From an uncultured Bacteroidales bacterium (GTDB lineage Bacteria > Bacteroidota > Bacteroidia > Bacteroidales > UBA932): a DNA stretch of 12,307 bases. Below, one piece after another: positions 6,280 to 12,307 of the stretch (positions within the stretch are counted from its first letter, which is position 1; each line of letters starts with the position of its first letter). Location: the NCBI GenBank assembly GCA_946408295.1, contig CAMJRT010000021.1, positions 1 to 12,307 on the forward strand, read 5' to 3'. The notes beneath the pieces are model-generated. The model was not told where the DNA came from and did no database searches. It was given only the letters and a program-made list of their open reading frames with translations. A program made the translations under genes and the position numbers.

Positions 6280-6302
6280 ATTTCTATCGATAGTTTGTCC
6301 CG

Positions 6303-6334
6303 CAAATTTACGAGCAAGCCGAGAGAAAAGCAAA
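6303..6334 (-). promoter_or_regulatory. Promoter of pyrH, inside the tandem repeat
   Basis: On the minus strand TTTG (complement of 6331-6334), 20 nt, then TAAATTTG (complement of 6303-6310): a full Bacteroidetes promoter, with a leader of about 17 nt before ATG 6279. It overlaps the pyrH-proximal repeat copy almost exactly. A 10-bp palindrome CTATCGATAG (6284-6293) lies in the leader. Confidence 0.78.
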
Positions 6335-6460
6335 TTTTTTTGTTTGTCCGAGGCGGAAGTAAAACCCCGCGAAGCGGGAATTTACGAGCAAGCCGAGAGA
6401 AAAGCAAATTTTTTTGCATTTCCGAGGCGCAGCCGTCAATAGTCGCGTAGCGAGAATTTA
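6305..6460. repeat. Short tandem repeat, two good copies and one decayed
   Basis: A 38-bp block is identical at 6305-6342 and 6379-6416 (starts AATTTACGAGCAAG, ends in a T-run and G), offset 74 bp. The similarity resumes at TCCGAGGCG (6347-6355 and 6421-6429), so the unit is about 74 bp. A third, decayed copy begins at AATTTA 6455-6460, offset 76 bp, and loses similarity at once. The first copy carries the pyrH promoter. In the second the -33 box and spacer remain but the -7 box reads TAAATTCC, so it should be dead. Short GC-rich hairpins separate the units. The sequence between pyrH and the efflux operon (6280-6533) is otherwise non-coding; its small open frames are by-products of the repeat. 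Confidence 0.85.
6366..6378. repeat. Small GC-rich hairpin at the repeat boundary
   Basis: CCCGC (6366-6370), GAA, GCGGG (6374-6378). At the next boundary the equivalent is TCGC (6443-6446), GTA, GCGA (6450-6453): both stem and loop bases have changed but pairing is kept. On the minus strand the first is followed by GTTTTA, weakly terminator-like. Confidence 0.6.
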
Positions 6461-6472
6461 CAAAAAAATTCC

Positions 6473-6480
6473 TATCTTTG
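6473..6480 (+). promoter_or_regulatory. -7 box of the RND efflux operon
   Basis: TATCTTTG matches TAnnTTTG. No TTTG is found at the -33 position (around 6449-6453), so the promoter may be weak or need an activator. Transcription would start near 6487, leaving a leader of about 47 nt before ATG 6534. Confidence 0.6.
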
Positions 6481-6491
6481 CAGGATTGTTG

Positions 6492-6509
6492 TAAAATGTA
6501 TCCATTTTA
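6492..6509. promoter_or_regulatory. Palindromic operator candidate in the efflux leader
   Basis: TAAAATG (6492-6498) and CATTTTA (6503-6509) are perfect 7-bp inverted arms around TATC, starting about 5 nt after the predicted transcription start. A repressor bound here would block the operon. As RNA it could form a weak AU-rich hairpin instead. Confidence 0.45.
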
Positions 6510-6533
6510 AGTTATAACCATAAAAACAACACC

Positions 6534-7634
6534 ATGAAAACTCTTGGATTGAAGTGGGTCTCTGCGCTCGGTGTGATGGCCGGGCTGATCTCTTGCAACC
6601 TCAATATTCCTCAGGAGGTTCACACGTCCTATGAGACAATGACTGTCGAGAAGCAGGACATCGTCGTCCCCATTAAATTCAGTGCGAAACTGAAAGGGCA
6701 GGCGGACGTTACCATTATGCCGCAGGTGAGCGGACAGTTGATGCAGATTGCGGTCAGCGAAGGACAGCAGGTGAAGGTCGGTGACGTGCTTTTCGTCATA
6801 GACTCCCGCAATGCGCAACTGGATCTGGATGTCGCGCAGGCAAACCTGCAGGCGGCGCTGGCCTCGGAAAGTTCGGCGAAATTGGAGTATGAATCCAACA
6901 AAAATCTGTTTGAGAAAAAAATTGTCAGCCGCTATATGCTCGACAATTCGGAGAACGCCTATAAAAGTGCGCAGGCTGCCGTAGCCCAGGCGAAGGCGGC
7001 CGTGAACAGGGCCAAGGTCAATCTCGGATTCTGCACCATCACTTCGCCCGTGAAAGGTGTTACGGGCGAAATCGATGTGCGCGCCGGTGACCAGGTCTCT
7101 CCCGCCACCCGCCTGACCGTCGTGAGCGACAACTCCAATATGGATGCGGAATTCTCATTGTCCGAGTCTGTCCTGGAAGAAGCCCTTGCCTATGGATTCA
7201 AGGGGAATGTCAATGAAGCGCTGAAGAGTTTTCCCGATGTCACTTTCGTGATGAAGAACGGGACGGAGTACGGGCTCAAGGGCCGCATCAGCAGCGCGAC
7301 CGGCGTCGTGAGCGCCACGACCGGTACGATTGCCTGCAAGGCCACTTTCCCGAATCCCGAAGGGGTGCTTTTCTCCGGTACGCAAGGGACGGTGGTGCTT
7401 CCGTCGGCCGAAAAAGGCGTGATGGTCATCCCTCAGACGTCCGTGGTGCGTCTGCAGGACAAGTCGCTGGTCTATACGGTGCAGGCTGACAGTACGGCCA
7501 AGGCTGTCGCGGTGTCCTTTTTCGACGCGGGCAACGGACAGGATTTCATTGTCACGAAGGGCCTGAATGTCGGGGACCGGATTGTCACCGTCGGGTCCAA
7601 CAATGTACAGGAAGGACAGCGTGTGCTCTATTGA
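6534..7634 (+). CDS. RND efflux periplasmic adaptor lipoprotein (membrane fusion protein)
   Basis: A 366-residue AcrA/MexA-like adaptor. The signal peptide ends in the lipobox LISC, with the acylated cysteine at 21, so the protein is anchored in the inner membrane and bridges pump and channel. Domains in order: first half of the barrel-sandwich (about 55-90, IMPQVSGQLMQIAVSEGQQVKVGDVLF), an alpha-helical coiled-coil hairpin rich in A, Q and K (about 95-160), the second barrel-sandwich half (TITSPVKGVTGEI, DQVSPATRL), then beta-barrel and membrane-proximal domains (VVLPSAEKGVMVIPQTSVV). Length is typical. It is the first gene of the operon, followed after 16 bp by the pump gene. No gene-specific symbol can be assigned from sequence. 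Confidence 0.95.
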   Translation: MKTLGLKWVSALGVMAGLISCNLNIPQEVHTSYETMTVEKQDIVVPIKFSAKLKGQADVTIMPQVSGQLMQIAVSEGQQVKVGDVLFVIDSRNAQLDLDVAQANLQAALASESSAKLEYESNKNLFEKKIVSRYMLDNSENAYKSAQAAVAQAKAAVNRAKVNLGFCTITSPVKGVTGEIDVRAGDQVSPATRLTVVSDNSNMDAEFSLSESVLEEALAYGFKGNVNEALKSFPDVTFVMKNGTEYGLKGRISSATGVVSATTGTIACKATFPNPEGVLFSGTQGTVVLPSAEKGVMVIPQTSVVRLQDKSLVYTVQADSTAKAVAVSFFDAGNGQDFIVTKGLNVGDRIVTVGSNNVQEGQRVLY

Positions 7635-7650
7635 TTGAGTCCTTACGATT

Positions 7651-10600
7651 ATGAAAAACAATCTATTCATCGACAGATATGTGATGGCGTGCGCCATCGC
7701 CATTGTCATCGCGCTGGTGGGGTTCATCTGTATGTCAACCCTTCCGGTCGAACAATATCCCGACATCGCGCCTCCGATGGTGCGTGTCTCGACCAACTAT
7801 ACCGGCGCGGATGCCAATACCATTATGAAATCGGTCGTCCAGCCGCTGGAGGAGAACATCAACGGCGTGCCGGGGATGACGTATATTACCGGCTCGGCCT
7901 CGGCTTCCGGCGAAGTGTCCATCCAGGTCTATTTCAATCAAGGGACCGATCCGGACATCGCCGCCGTCAATGTCCAGAACCGCGTCAGCCGCGCGACGGC
8001 CCTGCTTCCTGCCGAAGTGACCAAGGTGGGTGTGCAGGTGATGAAGCAGCAGAACAACATCCTGCATATCGGCTCGCTCAAGAGCGTCGATGGCAGGTAT
8101 GATTCCGACTTTATCGCCAACTACATCGACATCAACATCAAGCCCCGTCTGATGCGTATCTCCGGTGTCGGTGACGTGATGTCCCTGGGTAATACCTATG
8201 CGTTGCGCATCTGGATGAAGCCCGATGTGATGGCGCAGTATGGTCTGGAGCCTACCGACGTGTTCGCCGCCATCGGCGGGCAGAGTTTCGTCGCCGCGAC
8301 CGGTTCACTGGGCGAGCAGAGCGAGAATGCCTACCAGTACTCGATGGAATACAAAGGTACGCTCAAGACCATCGAAGAATTCAATGACATCGTACTCCGT
8401 ACCAGTGACGGCGGACACCTGCTGCATCTGGGGGATGTGGCGGATGTGGAAATCGGTGCGGTCAGTTACAACTTCAATTCCAGCATCGACGGTAAACCGG
8501 GTACGCTTTATATGGTGTTCCAAGCTCCCGGCGCCAATGCCACGGAGGTCAACGCCCGCATCAAGCAACTTTATGAGGACCTGAAGCCCTCGATGCCCGC
8601 CGGCCTGGAATTCGAGATTCTCCAGACCTCCGACGACTTCTTGTTCGCCGCTATCCACAATGTGGTGGAGACGCTCATCATCGCCATCCTGCTGGTGATT
8701 CTGGTGGTGTATTTCTTCCTCCAGAGTTTCAAGGCGACGCTGATTCCTTCCCTGTCCATCATCGTTTCGTTGATGGGAACTTTTGCCATCGTCACCGTCG
8801 CAGGCTTTTCGCTGAATATCCTCACGCTCTTTGCTCTGGTGCTGGCCATCGGAACGGTGGTGGATGACGCCATCGTCGTGGTCGAGGCTGTGATGGCCAA
8901 GATGGAAAGCGGCATCACCGATGCCAAACGCGCGACCCGGGAGGCGATGAGCGAGGTCTCGGTCGCCGTCATTTCCTGTACGCTGGTCTTTATGGCCGTT
9001 TTTATCCCTGTGGCCTTTATGCCGGGAACCTCCGGTTCGTTCTTTACGCAGTTCGGTGTCACGCTGGCCTCGGCCGTCGGTCTGTCCTGCGTCTGCGCCC
9101 TGACGCTCTGTCCCGCCCTCTGCGCCATTCTGATGCGTTACTCAGAAGATGAGGGGAATAAGAAAAGCCTAAACTATTATGTCAAAAAGGCTTATACCGC
9201 CAGTTACAACGCCATTCTGGGCAAATACAAGAAGAGTGTCAGCGGGTTTATCAAGCGTCCCGTCCTGTCCGGCGCTCTCCTGGTCGCAGCGGCTGTCCTG
9301 CTGGTCTTCTTTATGCGCAATCTGCCCGACGGACTTGTACCGCAGGAAGACCAGGGTGTCTTCTTTGTCGAGGTCCGCGCTCCGGAGGGAAGCACGCTCC
9401 ACGAGACGGACAAGATCGTGAAGAAGATCGAGGAGAAAATCAAGAAAATTCCCGAGTTGGAAAGCTATGCCGCCGTCAGCGGCTACGGTATGATTGCCAA
9501 CAGTTCAGCCAGTTGCTATGCAACGCTGATCGTCCGTTTGAAAAACTGGAACGACCGGCCCGGGATGAACCACAACATTGAACTGGTATATACCCGTTTC
9601 GCGATGGATTGTATGGAAATCAAGAATGCGACGGTCATTCCCTTCCAGATGCCGCAGGTGCCGGGCTACGGTACCAGCAGCAGCGTGAGTCTCGTGTTGC
9701 AGGATACCAAAGACCGTCCGATGTCGGAGTTCAACGAGGACGCCACCCGTTTCCTGGCCAAGTTGAACGAACGGCCGGAAATTATGATGGGCCTGTCCAC
9801 TTATTCCGAGCGCTTCCCGAAATATCAGGTCAGTGTCGATGCGACCCAGTGCGACCGTTCCGGCGTCTCTCCGGCGGATGTACTCAATACCCTCGGCGCC
9901 TATTGCGGCGCCTCGTATGTAGGCAATTACAACCAGTTCGGCAAGGTCTATCGTATTATGGCCAACGCCTCTCCCGAGTACAGGCTCGACCCTTCGTCGC
10001 TCAACAATATTTTTGTCCGGGTCCGCGGAGGCAAAATGTCGCCGATTTCGCAGTTTGTTTCCCTGAAAGAAGTCGTGGGCTCCGCATCCGTCGAGCATTT
10101 CAACCTCTTCCAGAGCATTACTTGCAGCATTATGACTGCAGGCGGTTTTTCGGAGGGTGACGCGCACAAAGCCATCGCGGAAGTCTTCAAGGAGACGATG
10201 CCGTCCGGCTACAGTTACGAGTACAGCGGAATGTCCCGGGAGGTGGAGGAAACCAGCGGTTCCAATGCTACGGCGCTCATCTATGTGATCTGCGCCATTC
10301 TCATCTACTTGATTCTGGCTTCGCTGTACAATTCCTGGTTTACGCCCTGGGCGGTGCTGCTCAGCCTTCCTTTCGGCCTGATGGGCTCGTTCGGAGCCAC
10401 CTGGGCTGCTGCGGCGCTGATGTTGCCGGGAATGGAGAACAACATTTATTTGCAGACGGGTGTCATTATGCTGATCGGTTTGCTGGCCAAGACCGCCATC
10501 CTGATTACGGAGTACGCTTCCGAGCGCCGCGCGCAGGGAATGAGCATCCGGGATGCCGCCTTTGCGGCTTGTGAGGAGCGTCTGCGTCCGATTCTGATGA

Positions 10601-10806
10601 CGGTCGTCACGATGATTGCCGGTATGATTCCGCTGATTATCGCGGGCGGCGCCGGTGCCAACGGCAACCGCGCCTTGGCGTTGGGAGTCACCGCCGGTAT
10701 GGCCGTGGGTACGCTCGCCTTGTTGTTCGTTGTTCCCGCTTTCTTCATCGTGTTCCAGAAACTGCACGAGCGGTTCCAGGGGGAAGTGAAAAAAGAGACT
10801 GTATGA
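7651..10806 (+). CDS. RND multidrug efflux permease, HAE-1 (AcrB-like) family
   Basis: A 1051-residue inner-membrane proton antiporter of normal length. TM1 is at about 12-30, a large periplasmic loop at about 31-335 includes the PVEQYPDIAPP motif, TM2-6 run to about 495, TM7 is near 535-552, and after a second large loop TM8-12 start near 875. The proton relay is complete: D405 and D406 in GTVVDDAIVVVE (TM4), K947 in LLAKTAILITEYASE (TM10) and the RLRPILMT block at 977-984 (TM11). The HAE-1 type indicates export of hydrophobic or amphiphilic compounds such as drugs, bile acids or dyes; substrates cannot be read off. It would form the trimeric pump between the adaptor and outer-membrane channel encoded on either side. 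Its stop overlaps the next start by 4 bp. Confidence 0.97.
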   Translation: MKNNLFIDRYVMACAIAIVIALVGFICMSTLPVEQYPDIAPPMVRVSTNYTGADANTIMKSVVQPLEENINGVPGMTYITGSASASGEVSIQVYFNQGTDPDIAAVNVQNRVSRATALLPAEVTKVGVQVMKQQNNILHIGSLKSVDGRYDSDFIANYIDINIKPRLMRISGVGDVMSLGNTYALRIWMKPDVMAQYGLEPTDVFAAIGGQSFVAATGSLGEQSENAYQYSMEYKGTLKTIEEFNDIVLRTSDGGHLLHLGDVADVEIGAVSYNFNSSIDGKPGTLYMVFQAPGANATEVNARIKQLYEDLKPSMPAGLEFEILQTSDDFLFAAIHNVVETLIIAILLVILVVYFFLQSFKATLIPSLSIIVSLMGTFAIVTVAGFSLNILTLFALVLAIGTVVDDAIVVVEAVMAKMESGITDAKRATREAMSEVSVAVISCTLVFMAVFIPVAFMPGTSGSFFTQFGVTLASAVGLSCVCALTLCPALCAILMRYSEDEGNKKSLNYYVKKAYTASYNAILGKYKKSVSGFIKRPVLSGALLVAAAVLLVFFMRNLPDGLVPQEDQGVFFVEVRAPEGSTLHETDKIVKKIEEKIKKIPELESYAAVSGYGMIANSSASCYATLIVRLKNWNDRPGMNHNIELVYTRFAMDCMEIKNATVIPFQMPQVPGYGTSSSVSLVLQDTKDRPMSEFNEDATRFLAKLNERPEIMMGLSTYSERFPKYQVSVDATQCDRSGVSPADVLNTLGAYCGASYVGNYNQFGKVYRIMANASPEYRLDPSSLNNIFVRVRGGKMSPISQFVSLKEVVGSASVEHFNLFQSITCSIMTAGGFSEGDAHKAIAEVFKETMPSGYSYEYSGMSREVEETSGSNATALIYVICAILIYLILASLYNSWFTPWAVLLSLPFGLMGSFGATWAAAALMLPGMENNIYLQTGVIMLIGLLAKTAILITEYASERRAQGMSIRDAAFAACEERLRPILMTVVTMIAGMIPLIIAGGAGANGNRALALGVTAGMAVGTLALLFVVPAFFIVFQKLHERFQGEVKKETV

Positions 10807-12176
10807 TTATGAATACCAAAAATATGCTCGCTGCCGCCATCGTGGGCTTACTGCTCACGAGTTGCGGCATTTACAATAAGTACGAGTCGAAAGGAACGGC
10901 GCCCGCCGACGCTTTCGGAACGGATGTGGCGTTGGGAGGCGAAAACTCTCTGGCGGATATCTCCTGGCGGGAGTTCTTTGCCGACCCGATGCTGCAAGAT
11001 CTCATCGACACGGCGCTGGTGCGCAACACCGACTTGAAATCCGCCCGTCTGGCGATTGAGAAATCGGAGGCTTCGCTCAAGGCGGCCCGGCTGGGTTACC
11101 TGCCGTCCTTCAGTTTCGCCCCGCAAGGCGGAGTCGGCAGTTTCAATGGGAGCCCCGCTTCCTGGACCTACAGCCTTCCGCTGCAAATGTCCTGGGATAT
11201 CGAGATCTTCGGCAACATCACGACGCAGAAGCGCAAGGCCGAAGCCCTGATGATGCAGGCCCGCTATCGCGAAGAGAGCGTGCGTGCGAACCTCATCAGC
11301 ACGGTGGCCCAGCAGTATATGATGTTGCAGATCCTTGACCGCCAGCTTGAAATCCTGATGATGACGGACAGCCTTTGGAATGCCTCCCTTGAGACGCAGA
11401 AGGCGTTGTGGGAGAACGGCAAGACCTATTCCACGGCCGTCAATCAGATGGAATCCTCTTATTTGAATGTAAAATCCCAGATTGTGGATGTGCGCCGCAA
11501 TATCCGGAGTGTGGAGAATTCCCTTTGCCGCCTGCTGGCCCGGTCTTCCCAGCCCGTCCGGCGCGCCCAATGGGGGAGTTTCGTGCTTCCGGACAACATC
11601 GCCTGCGGCGTGCCGGCCGGGATGCTCCGGCGCCGCCCCGACATCCGCATTGCCGACTTCGTGATGGCCGAGGCGTTCTACAACACGCAGGAAGCCCGTC
11701 AGGCCTTCTATCCCAAGCTTTCCCTTTCCGGATTGGTCGGTTGGACCAACAATGCGGGCGGCGTCATCTTCAACCCCGGGGCTTTGCTGCTGAATGCGGC
11801 GGCTTCCCTGATGCAACCCATCTTCGCCCGCGGCAAAATCATCGCCAACAAGAAGATTGCCTCGCTCAACGAGGAGGATATGAAGCAGAAGTATGTGCAG
11901 ACGGTCATCAATGCCGGCAACCAGGTGAACGAAGCCCTGGCCGACTACCAGACCGCCCTTGAAAAACACGCGTTTTACCATCGTCAGGTGGAGGTGTTGC
12001 AAGAGGCGTACACCGGCACGCACGCTTTGATGGAAAGCGGCAAGGCCAGTTACATTGAAGTGCTCACCGCGCAGGAGACCTACCTGAACGCGCAACTTAA
12101 CGAGGCGATGAATCTGTATAAGGGCGCACAGGCTGTGGTTGCTTTGTACATCGCCCTCGGCGGGTCTACCAAGTAA
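10803..12176 (+). CDS. Outer-membrane efflux channel lipoprotein (TolC/NodT family)
   Basis: A 457-residue outer-membrane factor. The lipobox LTSC places the acylated cysteine at 21. Two repeated outer-membrane efflux segments follow: about 55-245 (LIDTALVRNTDLKSARLAIEKSEASL as its start) and about 265-455 (RRRPDIRIADFVMAEAFYNTQEARQAFYP is its characteristic opening, given here as consecutive motifs). Each contributes two beta strands and long helices to the trimeric channel-tunnel. Start at 10803 overlaps the pump stop (ATGA); a second ATG at 10809 is also possible and the signal peptide works with either. It completes the tripartite exporter and shares its transcription. Confidence 0.95.
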   Translation: MIMNTKNMLAAAIVGLLLTSCGIYNKYESKGTAPADAFGTDVALGGENSLADISWREFFADPMLQDLIDTALVRNTDLKSARLAIEKSEASLKAARLGYLPSFSFAPQGGVGSFNGSPASWTYSLPLQMSWDIEIFGNITTQKRKAEALMMQARYREESVRANLISTVAQQYMMLQILDRQLEILMMTDSLWNASLETQKALWENGKTYSTAVNQMESSYLNVKSQIVDVRRNIRSVENSLCRLLARSSQPVRRAQWGSFVLPDNIACGVPAGMLRRRPDIRIADFVMAEAFYNTQEARQAFYPKLSLSGLVGWTNNAGGVIFNPGALLLNAAASLMQPIFARGKIIANKKIASLNEEDMKQKYVQTVINAGNQVNEALADYQTALEKHAFYHRQVEVLQEAYTGTHALMESGKASYIEVLTAQETYLNAQLNEAMNLYKGAQAVVALYIALGGSTK

Positions 12177-12177
12177 G

Positions 12178-12209
12178 TTTGATATTTCAAAAAAAAGAGT
12201 GTACCTTTG
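12178..12209 (+). promoter_or_regulatory. Promoter of the succinate dehydrogenase operon
   Basis: TTTG (12178-12181), 20 nt, TACCTTTG (12202-12209): a full Bacteroidetes promoter, with a leader of about 12 nt. It begins 2 bp after the outer-membrane channel stop codon. No terminator is visible in the 51-bp gap, so read-through from the efflux operon is possible. Confidence 0.8.
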
Positions 12210-12227
12210 TCTGTTAAAATAAACGAT

Positions 12228-12307
12228 ATGGCGACTATTTTTGTATCTTCGATTGGGAAAAAGCTTATCCAGAGCATTTCCGGCGCGTTTTTGATTCTGT
12301 TTTTGCT
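12228..12307 (+). CDS. sdhC: Succinate dehydrogenase/fumarate reductase cytochrome b subunit, N-terminal fragment
   Basis: The 26 complete codons read MATIFVSSIGKKL followed by QSISGAFLILFL. The SSIGKKL-x-x-SISG-x-FLILFL pattern is the start of the Bacteroidota cytochrome b subunit, which anchors the flavoprotein and iron-sulfur subunits to the inner membrane and binds haem and menaquinone. The gene runs off the window edge. sdhA and sdhB would be expected next. Its own promoter separates it from the efflux operon. Confidence 0.88.
   Translation, partial: MATIFVSSIGKKLIQSISGAFLILFL

Noticed and set aside
6242..6450. Small plus-strand open frames with repeated KSKFF/KANFF peptides
   Set aside because: The repetition comes from the DNA repeat upstream of pyrH; the frames overlap the promoter and pyrH and show no start signal.
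9505..10767. 420-codon open frame on the minus strand
   Set aside because: It is antisense to the RND permease, whose catalytic motifs are intact; the translation is rich in H, R, Q and G and matches no family I know.
10848..12095. 415-codon open frame on the minus strand
   Set aside because: It is a shadow of the outer-membrane channel gene, which has a lipobox and both family repeats in the other frame.

Overview
The window looks like a chromosomal segment of a Bacteroidota bacterium, most likely order Bacteroidales. Three things point there: promoter boxes of the Bacteroidetes type (TTTG, 19-20 nt, TAnnTTTG) upstream of several genes; typically Bacteroidota families (DUF4251, DUF4886/SGNH, the start of a succinate dehydrogenase cytochrome b); and almost no Shine-Dalgarno motifs. 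The high GC of the right two thirds would suit an Alistipes- or Rikenellaceae-like genome, but that is only an inference.

Left part, about 1-3960, lower GC and accessory in character. A strong hairpin terminator (1-46) lies downstream of a leftward DUF2442 protein with a C-terminal helix-turn-helix (107-508). A RhuM-family gene is transcribed away from it (640-1644). The 131 bp between them carry divergent promoters, and an 8-bp-arm palindrome exactly fills the space next to the -7 box of the DUF2442-HTH promoter, which suggests autoregulation. A secreted DUF4251 protein follows (1794-2309). It faces a leftward three-gene toxin-antitoxin operon of the split HipBST type: hipB (3863-3663), hipS (3651-3325) and hipT kinase (3328-2324). 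Two matching AAGT-N12-ACTTTTG elements flank the hip promoter and are good candidates for HipB operators.

Middle, 3997-6533, higher GC and core-like. pyrH (UMP kinase) and a secreted protein with two tandem SGNH-hydrolase domains form a leftward pair. Upstream of pyrH is a short tandem repeat of about 74-76 bp per unit. Its pyrH-proximal copy supplies a full leftward promoter; the next copy keeps the -33 box but has lost the -7 box.

Right part, 6534-12176. A complete rightward tripartite RND efflux operon encodes a lipoprotein periplasmic adaptor, an HAE-1/AcrB-type inner-membrane proton antiporter and a TolC/NodT-type outer-membrane lipoprotein. The genes are tightly packed (16-bp gap, then a 4-bp overlap). 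Together they would span the envelope and export drugs or other toxic compounds. No local regulator is present, but a 7-bp-arm palindrome lies just after the predicted transcription start. The window ends in the first 26 codons of sdhC, preceded by a near-perfect Bacteroidetes promoter.

I see no rRNA, tRNA, CRISPR array, transposase, integrase or replication origin. The stretch most open to new biology is the DUF2442-HTH/palindrome/RhuM unit; the hip operator pair, the tandem SGNH fusion and the promoter-bearing repeat are the other points of interest.
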